Assembly (NCBI GenBank): GCA_937998305.1
Contig: CALLDL010000055.1
Span: 1 to 61,980 of the forward strand
Direction of reading: 5' to 3'
Source of the DNA: an uncultured Desulfobacterales bacterium
GTDB taxonomy: Bacteria; Desulfobacterota; Desulfobacteria; Desulfobacterales; UBA11574
Length of the DNA: 61,980 nucleotides
The notes beneath the pieces were generated by a model. The model was not told the DNA's origin. It saw only the letters and a list, made by a program, of their open reading frames with translations, and did not search any database. Below, in pieces: positions 16,313-26,653 of this stretch. A program made the position numbers and the translations under genes. Each line of letters begins with the position of its first letter. Position 1 is the first letter of the stretch.

Positions 16313-17263
16313 CTACCGATAAACCAGCTTCGGTGTTTCCATAATCACTTTGGTATCCGGAGGCACCGATTTGGTAATCCAGACATTTCCTCCGATTACG
16401 GAACGCGCACCAATAACGGTATCGCCTCCCAGAATTGTTGCACCCGAATACACAATGACATCGTCTTCAATGGTTGGATGGCGTTTTTTACCCCTCAGTT
16501 GTTCTCCGGCATCTTTTGGAAGTGAAAGGGCGCCGAGAGTGACGCCTTGATAGATTCGAACATTTTTGCCGATAACGGTGGTTTCTCCGACCACCACACC
16601 GGTTCCGTGATCGATCACAAAACTTTTTCCGATATCGGCGCCGGGGTGAATATCGATGCCGGTTAAACTGTGAGCATGTTCCGTCATGATGCGGGGCAGA
16701 AGCGGAACCTGAAGTTCAAAAAGCTTATGGGCCACCCGAAATACGGTCATGGCAAAGATCCCGGGATAGCTGAAAATAATTTCATCATGGCTTTTGGCTG
16801 CGGGATCCCCTTCATATACAGCCCGAACATCCGTGGCCAGTGTTTTTCTGATGGATGGAATCGATCCCAAAAGAGAAAGGGCCATTTTTTGTCCTTGTTC
16901 ATCACACTCGGTGCAAGGGAGATCGTATCTGAAACAATCGTGCCGAATGCTGTGGGCGATCTGAATTGAAAGCATGTCAAATAAAACCGAAACCGCTTGC
17001 CCCATGTAGTATTTCAGGTTGCCCGGATCGATTTTTTCCCGTGTAAAATATCCCGGAAAAAGGACTTCTCTCAATTTGTTTATGATATCCACTACGTACC
17101 CTTCAGAAGGAATCGGCTCGTAGTCGATATGGGTAAAACTCTCTTTGTCGTAACAGCTGTCGATAATGCTTTCGGCAACATCGGGAAGTTGTTGTTTGAA
17201 TCTGCTCAAAGATTCCGCATCGATTCGGCAGGAAGGGTCAATTTTATTAATATCCTTTTTCAT
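16313..17263 (-). CDS. cysE: Serine O-acetyltransferase (EpsC/CysE type)
   Basis: A 316-residue enzyme with a long N-terminal helical region and a C-terminal left-handed beta-helix of hexapeptide repeats (GIDIHPGADIGKSFVIDHGT, GVVVGETTVIGKNVRIYQGV). Catalytic His residues lie in EHAHSLTGIDIHPGA and VIDHGTGVVVGE. It acetylates serine with acetyl-CoA, the first step of cysteine synthesis, and feeds CysK (53418-54341 in this window). The length matches the EpsC-like SATase group. Its neighbours are unrelated. About 230 bases of AT-rich promoter region separate it from the next gene upstream on its strand side. Confidence 0.93.
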   Translation of the reverse strand: MKKDINKIDPSCRIDAESLSRFKQQLPDVAESIIDSCYDKESFTHIDYEPIPSEGYVVDIINKLREVLFPGYFTREKIDPGNLKYYMGQAVSVLFDMLSIQIAHSIRHDCFRYDLPCTECDEQGQKMALSLLGSIPSIRKTLATDVRAVYEGDPAAKSHDEIIFSYPGIFAMTVFRVAHKLFELQVPLLPRIMTEHAHSLTGIDIHPGADIGKSFVIDHGTGVVVGETTVIGKNVRIYQGVTLGALSLPKDAGEQLRGKKRHPTIEDDVIVYSGATILGGDTVIGARSVIGGNVWITKSVPPDTKVIMETPKLVYR

Positions 17264-17493
17264 TGGTATGTCTCCAAAGTTTTGATATTCATTAACAATG
17301 TTTATTTTGTTACTACGATGTGGTATTAATTGTCAATATAAAACAATTTCAAAAAACCCATGAAACAGCTGAAACATGGCTTGCTGATAAAGAGCGCTTT
17401 CAAAATATATAGTGATTATCCTTTACTGCTGAAATCAGATAAAAAAACCATCATAAAATGAATTTATATATAAATGCGGATGCGAAACCTGGG

Positions 17494-18075
17494 TTATAAT
17501 AGATACTTAATAATTAAAAATCCTGCTATTAAAAGTGCCGTGAATAGAATGGCAAGAATGTTGAAATATTTATCGATAAAGGACTGAATGCCTGGGCCGA
17601 ATATGTAAATAAGCCCTCCCACAAGGAAAAAACGTGCAGATCGAGATACCAAAGATGCCATAACGAATACAGAAAAATTGATTTTAAAGGCACCGGCGGC
17701 AATCGTAAAGACCTTGTAGGGTATGGGCGTGAATCCTGCTATTCCGACGGCCCATGCATCGTATTTATTGTATAGCACTTCAATATATTCAATTTTTGGG
17801 GTGAGACCGTAAAAATCGACGATACGGGTACCGACTGAAGCCATAAACTGCCACCCGATAAGATAGCCGAAACATCCTCCAAGGACAGATCCTGCGGAGC
17901 AAATCAATGCATATTTCAGTGATTTTTTGGGTATGGCAACAGCCAGCGCGATAAGGAGAATATCCGGAGGTATGGGAAAAAAAGAGGATTCGCTAAAGGC
18001 CAGCAAAAACAAAGCCCAGGATCCATAGGGTGTTTCCGCCCAGTGAAGAACCCAGTCATATAAACGACGAAGCAT
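17494..18075 (-). CDS. YqaA-type (DedA/SNARE-associated) inner-membrane protein
   Basis: A 193-residue polytopic protein with four to five hydrophobic segments. It contains the family motifs LLAFSESSFFPIPPDILLIA near the N-terminus and GFTPIPYKVFTIAAGAF centrally, the proline-rich re-entrant segments of the DedA/VTT superfamily. Members are linked to lipid flipping and membrane homeostasis. The substrate here is unknown. Only 3 bases separate it from the upstream pcm gene, so the two are cotranscribed. Confidence 0.85.
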   Translation of the reverse strand: MLRRLYDWVLHWAETPYGSWALFLLAFSESSFFPIPPDILLIALAVAIPKKSLKYALICSAGSVLGGCFGYLIGWQFMASVGTRIVDFYGLTPKIEYIEVLYNKYDAWAVGIAGFTPIPYKVFTIAAGAFKINFSVFVMASLVSRSARFFLVGGLIYIFGPGIQSFIDKYFNILAILFTALLIAGFLIIKYLL

Positions 18076-18078
18076 TGA

Positions 18079-18735
18079 TTACGCCCTCCATCCATATTCA
18101 CCCACGAGTTTGACAAATCTGCAACCCCCTAGATTTGTTTTGCGGATTCCATGTTCATCCTTGTAAAGTTTAATGAGCTCCTGGGAATACAGATCTCCCA
18201 CGGGGATTACCATACGGCCTCCCACCGCAAGCTGACTGACGAGGGGTTTTGGAATGATAGGTGAACCGGCTGTAACAATAATTCCGTCAAAGGGGCTTTC
18301 GTTTTCCCAGCCCGAAGTGCCGTCAGAATACTTGGTGACAATATTATGATAGCGAAGTTTATCAAATAACTTGCGGGATTGTGTGTAGAGCGGGTAAATT
18401 TTTTCAATGGTATAAACGCGAAACACAATTTCAGCCAGAATTGCAGCCTGATATCCTGATCCTGTTCCTATTTCAAGAATCCTGTCGTCTTTCCCGGGTT
18501 GAAGCGCCTGAGTCATTTCGGCGACGATATACGGCTGTGAAATGGTCTGCTGTTCTCCGATTGGGAGCGGAAAATCACCATAGGCCTGATCTCTTAGGGC
18601 ATCACTAACAAAAAGGTGTCGAGGAACCTTATGCATAGCTGCCAAGACCTTTGGGTCGGTGACGCCTCGAGCTTCAATCTGCCGTCTGACCATTTCTTGA
18701 CGCTGGCGCTCGTATTTTATGGAGTTTTCATCCAA
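18079..18735 (-). CDS. pcm: Protein-L-isoaspartate O-methyltransferase
   Basis: A SAM-dependent methyltransferase of about 218 residues that repairs isoaspartyl damage. Motif I is EIGTGSGYQAAILAEI. The N-terminal signature VTDPKVLAAMHKVPRHLFV and DGIIVTAGSPIIPKPLVSQL are typical of Pcm. A TTG at 18735 preceded by GGAGG at 9-base spacing is the best start (reading MDENSIKYERQ). An ATG at 18765 in the same frame has no ribosome binding site. It is cotranscribed with the YqaA-type gene. Confidence 0.92.
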   Translation of the reverse strand: MDENSIKYERQRQEMVRRQIEARGVTDPKVLAAMHKVPRHLFVSDALRDQAYGDFPLPIGEQQTISQPYIVAEMTQALQPGKDDRILEIGTGSGYQAAILAEIVFRVYTIEKIYPLYTQSRKLFDKLRYHNIVTKYSDGTSGWENESPFDGIIVTAGSPIIPKPLVSQLAVGGRMVIPVGDLYSQELIKLYKDEHGIRKTNLGGCRFVKLVGEYGWRA

Positions 18736-19328
18736 AATATAAAGCCTCCATTTTCTCCAGAACATTTATTTTAGCATTGAAAGTCGGACCTTCTGGTTCA
18801 GAATTTTTTTCTAGTACGAATGTTTGTCAGGCCTTTGTGTACTGATAACTGAATTGTGGCACCAAAATTTCCTATCAAATCAGAGGAATTGCGTCAAGAA
18901 TTTAGAGTCTGAAATCAAATAGTTTTACAATAAATCCATTTTTTCTTTCATCGAGCGTTTTAATATGGTGTTAAATCATTTCATGAATGGTTTATTTCAG
19001 AAATAGGAGTGGTTTTTTGACACATCGCTCAGCAGACAATGCTTTTTTCCAAATCGCATAATCCTTTGAAAAATTGATATTAAACACTTATATAAATAAA
19101 GCTCTTGATTTTTTATTAAAATATTACATAATCTATCACAACGTTTTGGAAATCGTTACAAAATGTACAACAAAACCAGAAACATTATATTCTGCACCCT
19201 TTATCCGGAGTTATCAAGCGAATTCCTCGCTGTTTGTCAAAACAAAACTTGAGATTTCGTTTCCACGGGGCAACAGAGTATCTTTTCATGTTGAATAACT
19301 TCTGAATCGGATCGGACGAACCAGCCCA
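18736..19328. other. AT-rich intergenic region without a supported gene
   Basis: This stretch of about 590 bases separates the divergent pcm and potassium channel genes. A frame at 19074-19298 could encode 74 residues but has low complexity, no ribosome binding site and no recognisable motif. TGTGGCACC near 18855 resembles a sigma54 -24 element but lacks a matching -12. I see no RNA or repeat that I can support. Confidence 0.5.
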
Positions 19329-20336
19329 ATGAAGAGTATAAGACATCTCAAATTGTGTAGTTTACTTTTGATACTTGTTATATTGTTTGGTGTTAGTGGA
19401 TATATGGCTATCGAAGATTGGGATTTTTTAGATGCTTTATATATGACCGTCACAACGCTCACCACCGTGGGGTACGGCGAAGTGCACGAAGTGAGCAATT
19501 TAGGACGGATATTCACGATTTTATTTATCATCATCAGCGTGGTCTATTTTTTGTATATTGCCGGTGCCGTTGTACAGTTTATGGTCGAAGGCCAAATCAG
19601 AACCATACTAGGGAGGAGAAGCTTGGATAAAAAGATTGATCGATTGAAAAATCATTATATTATTTGTGGGTATGGGCGTATCGGAAAAACACTTTGCACG
19701 ATGCTAAAAAGAAAGGCGGTTGATCTGGTTGTTATTGAGAAAGATAAAGACATCATACCGATTATGGTTGAGAATAAAATTTTCTATATATCGGGCGACG
19801 CCGGAGATGAAACCAATCTGATTAAAGCTGGAATACGGCACGCTAAAGGTTTAATAGCAGTTCTGGCTACGGATACGGATAATGTTTTCCTGGTGTTGAC
19901 CGCCAGGCAGCTTAACCCTGATCTTTATATTATGGCAAATGCTTCTCGCAACGAGTCAAAACCCAAACTACTGGCTGCAGGTGCCAACCGGGTGGAGTTG
20001 CCCTATGATATGGGTGCCGTGAGTATGGCCCAGCGGATCATTCGTCCAACAGTGACAAATTTTCTGAATCTTGCTCTTGCTCAAAAACGTAAAGATATTC
20101 AAATGGAAGAGATACCGGTGGGCCCTTCTTCGGAACTTGTCAATGTTATGCTTAAAGATTCAGGTATCCGACAGCAGTTTAATCTGATCATCATTGCAGT
20201 AAAAAAACCAGACGACAGTATGCTGTTTAACCCTTCTTTTGAGGCAGTTATCGAGAGCGGTGATACCGTTATTGCTGTGGGGCAGGAAGAGAATCTTAAG
20301 AAGCTGGAAAAAATATTGAATCCAACGAACAGATAA
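19329..20336 (+). CDS. Potassium channel with RCK (TrkA-N/TrkA-C) domains
   Basis: A 335-residue two-transmembrane channel subunit: TM1 (about 8-27), pore helix and selectivity filter TTVGYGE (about residues 48-54), TM2 (about 62-84), then a cytoplasmic RCK_N Rossmann domain (YIICGYGRIGKTL, about 110-225) and an RCK_C domain (about 245-330). It resembles MthK-like ligand-gated K+ channels. The full length argues against truncation. No ribosome binding site stronger than GGATCGGACG is seen upstream. Confidence 0.92.
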   Translation: MKSIRHLKLCSLLLILVILFGVSGYMAIEDWDFLDALYMTVTTLTTVGYGEVHEVSNLGRIFTILFIIISVVYFLYIAGAVVQFMVEGQIRTILGRRSLDKKIDRLKNHYIICGYGRIGKTLCTMLKRKAVDLVVIEKDKDIIPIMVENKIFYISGDAGDETNLIKAGIRHAKGLIAVLATDTDNVFLVLTARQLNPDLYIMANASRNESKPKLLAAGANRVELPYDMGAVSMAQRIIRPTVTNFLNLALAQKRKDIQMEEIPVGPSSELVNVMLKDSGIRQQFNLIIIAVKKPDDSMLFNPSFEAVIESGDTVIAVGQEENLKKLEKILNPTNR

Positions 20337-20385
20337 GGGTTTAATGGTTTTCACTCAAGTTTCGCATCTTTTAGTTTTAGCAACG

Positions 20386-20399
20386 CCAATACAGCGTAG
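20386..20399. repeat. 14-bp dispersed repeat CCAATACAGCGTAG, copy 1
   Basis: The 14-mer CCAATACAGCGTAG is identical to 35889-35902. Both copies lie shortly downstream of a minus-strand gene and share a weaker TTTT-AG-AA context to the left. No strong hairpin is visible. Confidence 0.5.
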
Positions 20400-20464
20400 A
20401 AGGCTGAAATAAATTTTAAAGATAAAATCTATGTGCGCGATCGTTAAACACAAAAAAGCCGCTT

Positions 20465-21058
20465 CTATATTTTATATATGATTCGTTTTTCTGTAATAAT
20501 GATATCCACATGCCTGTCATGGGCTTCCATTTGTATTTGAGGAACGATCTGATCTTCAAATGTCAGAGCAACCTTTCTTGTGGTAATTGGCAGTTTTGGG
20601 ATAAGCCGGTCATAATATCCATCACCGGATCCTATCCTTCCACCCTTTTCGTCGAAAGCAACACCGGGAATGATTGCAATGTCGATGCATTCAATGGGTA
20701 CAATGTTACATTGGTTTGGATCCGGCTCCAACGTTTTCCTGGGCCCTATCGTTAAGTCTGTATCAAGGTTATCGATTTTCATCAATTTCATTTCATATTT
20801 TGTTGTAACAAAAGCAGGAAGAATAACTATTTTTTTGTAGTTTAAACATCTTTTGATTATCTTTCGGCTATTCACTTCACAGTTACTGTTAATGTAAAGT
20901 AAAACAATGTTAGCCTCCAGAAAATTGGCAAATTCAAAGAGCCGCTTTTCTATTCTCTGGGTTTTATCTTGAATCTCTTTATCAGAAAGTGCGGCCAATG
21001 CATTTTCAACATTACCACGAATTTCACCTTTTGTTTGTCGGATTTCCTCCATAGACAT
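20465..21058 (-). CDS. 5-formyltetrahydrofolate cyclo-ligase
   Basis: A 197-residue enzyme that converts 5-formyl-THF to 5,10-methenyl-THF with ATP. The family hallmark GGRIGSGDGYYDRLI near residue 140 and IVPIECIDIAIIPGVAFDE are clear. The N-terminal basic segment (MSMEEIRQTKGEIRGNV) matches the substrate and ATP contact region. Length is normal. AGAATG context with AGAGAATGTC gives a modest ribosome binding site. No 6S RNA-like element, which accompanies this gene in some Proteobacteria, is recognisable in the flanks. Confidence 0.92.
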   Translation of the reverse strand: MSMEEIRQTKGEIRGNVENALAALSDKEIQDKTQRIEKRLFEFANFLEANIVLLYINSNCEVNSRKIIKRCLNYKKIVILPAFVTTKYEMKLMKIDNLDTDLTIGPRKTLEPDPNQCNIVPIECIDIAIIPGVAFDEKGGRIGSGDGYYDRLIPKLPITTRKVALTFEDQIVPQIQMEAHDRHVDIIITEKRIIYKI

Positions 21059-21296
21059 TCTCTCCCACGCGAATATTTTGAAATTATTTTATATTATACA
21101 AACTTGAGGAATAATGTCAACTCGCAATAATCATTGACTATATAACATGCTCATGATACTGATCAATAACCTTTTTTGAACGTGAAAGACTGCAATATTA
21201 AGCTTGGAAATCAGATAAAAATGAGAAACAAATATAGCCGTCAAGAGTCGGTAATCATCCGAGCAAATTGCGCGTTAGAAAAATATGGGGACTGTT

Positions 21297-22571
21297 ATGC
21301 TGGAAATTAAATTTGTAAGACAAAACCTTAAACAAATTGAAAAATCACTTGAAAACAGAGGTGAAACAGCAGATCTGGAAAGCTTCAAACATTGTGATAC
21401 AAAACGAAAATCCCTTTTGCTCGAGATAGAGGACTTAAGGCACCGTAGAAATATTGTTTCTGAACAGATCGCACTCATGAAGAGAAACAAAGAAGACACA
21501 GATGATCTTGTGGCAAAGATGCGCCAGGTTGCCGACAGGATCAAGGCACTGGATCATCATTTATCCGAAAATGAAGATAAGATAAACCATATTCTTTTCA
21601 GGATACCGAATTTACCCCATCATTCAGTGCCGATAGGGAAGGATAGTTCCGAAAACCCTGTTATTAACAAGGTGGGTACTGTGCCTGATTTCGATTTTGA
21701 ACCACAGGCACACTGGACTTTAGGTGAAAATCTCAAGATTTTTGATTTTGAGGCCGCATCCAAAATCACCGGTGCACGTTTTCCCCTCTATTTAGGGGCT
21801 GGTGCTCGGCTGGAAAGGGCACTCATCAATTTTATGCTTGACATTCATACGACGGAGCACGGTTATAAAGAAATCCTTCCTCCCTTTATTGTAAACCGGG
21901 ACAGTATGACAGGCACCGGCCAGCTGCCTAAATTTGAGGAAGACCTTTTTAAGCTTCAAGGATGGGATTATTTCATGGTGCCCACAGCCGAAGTTCCTGT
22001 GACCAATATCCACAAAGGCGAAGTTCTGGATGAAGAAGTACTGCCGATTCTCTATACAGCCTATACCCCTTGTTTTCGTTCCGAAGCGGGTTCTTATGGA
22101 AAGGATACAAGGGGCCTTATTAGACAGCACCAGTTTAACAAGGTTGAATTGGTCAAATTTGCCAAGCCTGAAACTTCTTATGATGAGCTCGAGACCCTTT
22201 TAAATAATGCAGAAACCATTTTAAGTTATCTCGAAATTCCGTATCAGGTTATCAATCTCTGTACCGGAGACCTTGGCTTTTCCGCGGCAAAAACCTATGA
22301 TATTGAAGTATGGATGCCCGCACAAGGTGTGTACAGAGAGATTTCGTCATGCAGTAATTTTGAGAGTTTTCAGGCCAGACGTGCCAATATAAGATTTAAA
22401 AGAAAAGGAAAAAAAGGGACTGAATTTGTTCATACACTTAACGGATCCGGTCTCGCAGTTGGACGAACCGTGGCCGCTTTGCTCGAAAATTATCAGCAGA
22501 CTGACGGGTCTGTGCTCATTCCCAAGGCCTTGAGACCATATATGGGGGGAATGGAGAAAATTGAAAAGTGA
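21297..22571 (+). CDS. serS: Seryl-tRNA synthetase
   Basis: A 424-residue class II synthetase. It has the N-terminal coiled-coil tRNA-binding arm (residues about 25-105), motif 2 [20 protein letters not shown] and motif 3 [28 protein letters not shown] matches the conserved N-terminus, so the ATG at 21297 (with TGGGGA upstream) is preferred over an ATG at 21285. The stop codon overlaps the GTG start of threonine synthase, which shows translational coupling. Confidence 0.96.
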   Translation: MLEIKFVRQNLKQIEKSLENRGETADLESFKHCDTKRKSLLLEIEDLRHRRNIVSEQIALMKRNKEDTDDLVAKMRQVADRIKALDHHLSENEDKINHILFRIPNLPHHSVPIGKDSSENPVINKVGTVPDFDFEPQAHWTLGENLKIFDFEAASKITGARFPLYLGAGARLERALINFMLDIHTTEHGYKEILPPFIVNRDSMTGTGQLPKFEEDLFKLQGWDYFMVPTAEVPVTNIHKGEVLDEEVLPILYTAYTPCFRSEAGSYGKDTRGLIRQHQFNKVELVKFAKPETSYDELETLLNNAETILSYLEIPYQVINLCTGDLGFSAAKTYDIEVWMPAQGVYREISSCSNFESFQARRANIRFKRKGKKGTEFVHTLNGSGLAVGRTVAALLENYQQTDGSVLIPKALRPYMGGMEKIEK

Positions 22572-24079
22572 AACCCGAAGACTTTCCACAAGAAATAAAG
22601 CCCTTCATACTTCCAAACCATGATGGCGAATTGATTTATCGATGTTTAGGATGCGGTAAACAGTATGGTATTGAAAAGTTGCTTTATACCTGTCCGGATT
22701 GCATGCAAGTACTTTTGATTTATGATCTGAAATTTGAAGATTTAAAAAAGATTTCTGGAACTATATGGCGAAAGATATTTGATTATCGTAAAATGCTCAC
22801 AATCCCTGCACTTAAAGGGATATATCTTTATCATGAATTCATCGGGCCAATGATTCCTCTGGATACGGTCATCTGCCTGGGAGAAGGTCATACCCCTGTT
22901 ATTGAAGCCAACAATTTTTTACAAAAGAAAGCCGGCGTTAGATTCTACTTTAAAAATGATGGACAGAACCCCAGTGCTTCATTTAAGGATCGGGGTATGG
23001 CCAGTGCTTTGAGCTATATCAACTGTTTGGTTCAAAAAGGTTATATTTCGGATGTTCTGGCCATATGTGCTTCTACCGGTGACACTTCTGCTTCCGCTGC
23101 TTTATATGCATCCTTTATTCAACCGGATGTTAAATCGGCAGTGCTTCTTCCCCACAAGAAAGTAACACCTCAGCAACTGGCTCAGCCCTTGGGAAGCGGC
23201 GCTGCTGTGTTTGAGATTCCAGGTGTTTTTGACGATTGCATGAAGGTCGTTGAAGCGCTCTCTGAAAACTATAATGTCGCTTTGCTCAATTCTAAAAATG
23301 CATGGCGGATACTTGGACAGGAGTCTTATTCATATGAGGTTGCACAAGCGTTTGAATACGACATGGAAAATCGAGTGATCGTTGTACCGATTGGTAACGC
23401 CGGCAATATTACCGCTGTGATGAACGGGTTCTTGAAGTTTTATGAGACCGGAATCATCTCTTCTTTACCGAAAATCTTGGGCGTTCAATCTGAACATGCC
23501 AACCCGGTATACCGATATTATCTTGAACCGGATGCAGCAAAACGGAGATTTGAGCCGGTCATCGTCAAGCCCAGCGTTGCTCAAGCGGCAATGATCGGCA
23601 ACCCTGTTTCAATGCCGAGAGTGATCCATCTGGTTGATGTGTATAACAGCATGTCGGGGAAGCAGAATGTTTTTTTTGTAGAGGTCACCGAACAGTCTAT
23701 CATGGACTGGGAGCTTTTGGCCAACAGAAACGGACATATTGCATGTACACACGGCGGCGAGTCTCTTGCCGGATTGGTTGAGGCCCGAAGACAGGGAATC
23801 GTCGGGGAAAACGATATTGCTATCGTCGATTCAACAGCCCATGCCATTAAGTTTTCGGGTTTTCAGGAAAAGTATTTTGAAAAAAGCCTTCCAGCAGAAT
23901 ACAAAATATCTTCAAATCCGGAACTTGTCAATACTCCCGTTTATATCCATCCAGAAAGTCTGGCAAAAGTCCCTGCCCCGGGCAAACCATTACAAGGCGA
24001 TGATTTTGATCAGTTTGTGGAACAAACATCAAAAGAGATCGCAAAACGTTTGAGCCTCAAAAAGGTTCCTAAAGCATGA
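22568..24079 (+). CDS. thrC: Threonine synthase
   Basis: A 503-residue PLP enzyme converting O-phosphohomoserine to threonine. An N-terminal zinc-ribbon-like segment ([20 protein letters not shown]) precedes the catalytic fold. The PLP lysine is in [15 protein letters not shown], and [16 protein letters not shown] is the phosphate-binding loop. The GTG start overlaps the serS stop by 4 bases, and the stop overlaps the ATG of the next gene, giving a tightly coupled operon. Confidence 0.94.
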   Translation: MKPEDFPQEIKPFILPNHDGELIYRCLGCGKQYGIEKLLYTCPDCMQVLLIYDLKFEDLKKISGTIWRKIFDYRKMLTIPALKGIYLYHEFIGPMIPLDTVICLGEGHTPVIEANNFLQKKAGVRFYFKNDGQNPSASFKDRGMASALSYINCLVQKGYISDVLAICASTGDTSASAALYASFIQPDVKSAVLLPHKKVTPQQLAQPLGSGAAVFEIPGVFDDCMKVVEALSENYNVALLNSKNAWRILGQESYSYEVAQAFEYDMENRVIVVPIGNAGNITAVMNGFLKFYETGIISSLPKILGVQSEHANPVYRYYLEPDAAKRRFEPVIVKPSVAQAAMIGNPVSMPRVIHLVDVYNSMSGKQNVFFVEVTEQSIMDWELLANRNGHIACTHGGESLAGLVEARRQGIVGENDIAIVDSTAHAIKFSGFQEKYFEKSLPAEYKISSNPELVNTPVYIHPESLAKVPAPGKPLQGDDFDQFVEQTSKEIAKRLSLKKVPKA

Positions 24080-25863
24080 AGACCAAAGGAACACGTTCAG
24101 CATTCATTTATTTTGTGATCATCACTATCGTGTGTATGATGACCTTTCCTTGTGCTTATGCTGCTTTTTTTTACAAAAGTTACGTTATTCGGTACGATAG
24201 GGGCCGGAACATATTATGTGATCCATATGTTGTTAAAAAAGATGATTGGGTATTTAAACTCTTTAGGCAAAAAGGAGAAATTTCAAACAGGGATTTTCCG
24301 GAATTTTTACGGATATTCAAACGATTAAATCCGCACATCCATGACATAAACAGGATTCGTCCCGGACAGCATATCGCTATTCCTTTAAAGAAAGTCGATC
24401 AAGATGAGTTGTCCGAACAATCTTCAGGCGTCGTTACAATTCCATATTTATCCAACGTTACCTTACCTGACGATGCAAAAAAATATTCCACAGACTATCG
24501 CGTCAAAAAAGGAGATTGCGTATCCATTCTTATTTCTGAAAGATACGGAAATTACGGCTCTCAATCATATCTGAAAGGCGAAAAGTTGTTCCGGGAGATG
24601 AATCCCCAGATTGAAAGCCTGAATCTCATTTATGCAGGGCAGATGATCCGCTTACCTGATCCGAAAAGTCAAAACCAGTTCCAGCCCCCTCTCGACAGCG
24701 AGGCCATTCATAAGAATCCGGAAAGGGACCGTCTTGACAGTTCAGTGGCATTTGATGAGAAAACATCGTTGTCTTCCGATGTAAATAACCGGCAGGAGCC
24801 GTCAGATTCTTCGCTGTCGAAAGTTGCTTCGGTATTAGATGCCAAACTTTTTAATAAAGGCATCTATTACCTTCCCAGGCCTGGACAGGAAGATTATAAG
24901 GTCGATCTTTCACAGACGCCTTTTATAAAACTTGAAGATGGAAAACGAGTCTTTTTTATCTCGAGTGATGAAGAGCAGGACTCCGATATCAAGATGCTTA
25001 AATCTTTTTGGAAAGATGTGCTTATTGTAAACTTCGCTCCAGACGATTCAATGGAAAAGGTTTTTAATACAGTTTTTGGAAGCCTTGAAGGGGATGTTGT
25101 AAAACAGCGTTTGTCATTTTCAGATCATGGTGTAGAAGTTGAAGTTCAAGGAAAATGGATCATCGAGAAATCCCATAAGAAGGGCGAAGCCATACGCCAT
25201 CTTTGTATAACGGTTATCGATGATTTTAAAGAGCGAACACCGCAGTCAATCGTTCGCTATCTGGACCAAAATAATATTATTATCAAAGAGATCCTCATAG
25301 GTAAAAGTATTAAGGAGCCGAAATCGAATGCGTCCCGCTTCAATATCGCAGACAAGAATCTGGACATCATTGACGCTTCTGATCACGAGACTTTTGTGAA
25401 GGATTTTCTAATTGCCATGGGATATCAATATTTTCCCAACAAAAATATTTCATTTCAGTATGCAGGCATTCAAATTAACGCTGCTTCAAACCTTGCCACC
25501 AAAAGCAACGACAACATGTTTTATATCGACTTTGGAAATTTTTATGGCGATGCTGTTCATGCCATCGAAAAAAGCGGTTATTCTATCATACAGGTAAAAG
25601 ACAATGACAGCCCGGATGATATCATAAAGAAACTTTTCGGAGCGATGAATGCTTCTTTTGTAAAAAATCCGACATTTCTGGCTGCAAAAAGACCTGCCGA
25701 TCATAACACCCGGCTGACCATTCCGGGTTTTTTAATGGACCATGCAGATATGTCCGGGGTCCTTCTAACACTTGCTCCGCTGCATCATGGGGTCATTCAC
25801 TTTTTAAAAGATAATGATATAAGAATCATTTGGATTAACCTTCAGGGCAAAAAAAATGAGTAG
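24076..25863 (+). CDS. Exported LysM-repeat protein of unknown function
   Basis: A 595-residue protein with a signal peptide (about residues 1-29) and two LysM-like repeats. The first covers about 52-113 (YVVKKDDWVFKLFRQ, RIRPGQHIAIPL). The second covers about 137-193 (YRVKKGDCVSILISERYG, LIYAGQMIRLP). A long C-terminal region of about 400 residues is not recognised. LysM domains bind peptidoglycan, so a cell-wall-associated periplasmic role is likely. It overlaps thrC by 4 bases upstream and the TPR lipoprotein by 8 bases downstream. Its position before pilus genes hints at envelope or pilus assembly, which is inference. Confidence 0.8.
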   Translation: MKTKGTRSAFIYFVIITIVCMMTFPCAYAAFFYKSYVIRYDRGRNILCDPYVVKKDDWVFKLFRQKGEISNRDFPEFLRIFKRLNPHIHDINRIRPGQHIAIPLKKVDQDELSEQSSGVVTIPYLSNVTLPDDAKKYSTDYRVKKGDCVSILISERYGNYGSQSYLKGEKLFREMNPQIESLNLIYAGQMIRLPDPKSQNQFQPPLDSEAIHKNPERDRLDSSVAFDEKTSLSSDVNNRQEPSDSSLSKVASVLDAKLFNKGIYYLPRPGQEDYKVDLSQTPFIKLEDGKRVFFISSDEEQDSDIKMLKSFWKDVLIVNFAPDDSMEKVFNTVFGSLEGDVVKQRLSFSDHGVEVEVQGKWIIEKSHKKGEAIRHLCITVIDDFKERTPQSIVRYLDQNNIIIKEILIGKSIKEPKSNASRFNIADKNLDIIDASDHETFVKDFLIAMGYQYFPNKNISFQYAGIQINAASNLATKSNDNMFYIDFGNFYGDAVHAIEKSGYSIIQVKDNDSPDDIIKKLFGAMNASFVKNPTFLAAKRPADHNTRLTIPGFLMDHADMSGVLLTLAPLHHGVIHFLKDNDIRIIWINLQGKKNE

Positions 25864-26629
25864 AAATCGGTTGGATTGGACAGTCTTGGTGATGATGGTG
25901 TTTTGTGTTGTTTCGTGTGCGACAACAAATATGGAAGTTCAAAAACAGCAAAAAAAGCAGGGAGAGGCATTTAGAAACCTTGGAGAAGCATACTATTCAC
26001 AGGGAGATTATACTTCGGCATTAAGGGAATTGTTAAAAGCTGAAGCCCTTTATTCAGACGATCCTTTTCTTCAAAACGATCTTGGCCTTACCTATAAGGC
26101 CAAAAAGAAACTGGATCTTGCGATCAAACATTTTAATAAGGCCTTAGAAATCAAACCGGATTACGCGCCTGCAAAAAATAATTTAGGAACTGTTTATCTC
26201 GATAAAAAGGAATGGGATACAGCCATTAAATATTTCAAAGAGGTTTCAGAAAACGTGCTCTATAGTACACCCCAAAAAGCGCTGGCAAATTTGGGATGGG
26301 CTTACTATAACAAAAAGAAATATACGATTTGTGAAACATACTATCTTAAGGCCCTTGATTTAGAACCGAAATTTATTAATGCGCAACGTGGTCTCGGCCT
26401 TACGTATATTGCCATGGGAAGGATTGATGAAGCTGTAGAGATTCTTGAAAGTGCTGTTAAAAATTATCCGAAAGTTGCTCTATTGTATAATGACCTCGCC
26501 AAGGCTTATGTGTTATCGAACGACTATGAGAAAGCCCTTGATGCCTATCATAAAGTCATCGAACTTGCTCCCGACAGTGCTATGGCAAAGGAAGCGGAAA
26601 AGGCGGCCCTTAGAATAAAGAGATATTAA
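25856..26629 (+). CDS. TPR lipoprotein, PilF/PilW-like
   Basis: A 257-residue lipoprotein precursor. The hydrophobic leader ends in a lipobox-like FCVVSC with Cys21 as the likely lipidated residue. About six tetratricopeptide repeats follow (AFRNLGEAYYSQGDYTSALR, NNLGTVYLDKKEWDTAIKYF). PilF/PilW lipoproteins of this type help assemble the PilQ secretin in the outer membrane. The convergent pilMNOPQ operon begins 25 bases beyond, which supports that role. The start overlaps the LysM gene by 8 bases. Confidence 0.82.
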   Translation: MSRNRLDWTVLVMMVFCVVSCATTNMEVQKQQKKQGEAFRNLGEAYYSQGDYTSALRELLKAEALYSDDPFLQNDLGLTYKAKKKLDLAIKHFNKALEIKPDYAPAKNNLGTVYLDKKEWDTAIKYFKEVSENVLYSTPQKALANLGWAYYNKKKYTICETYYLKALDLEPKFINAQRGLGLTYIAMGRIDEAVEILESAVKNYPKVALLYNDLAKAYVLSNDYEKALDAYHKVIELAPDSAMAKEAEKAALRIKRY

Positions 26630-26653
26630 AACAATGAGAAAAATGACAGCGCA

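Noticed and set aside
19074-19298. Possible 74-residue gene before the K+ channel
   Set aside because: No ribosome binding site and no recognisable fold; composition like neighbouring non-coding DNA.
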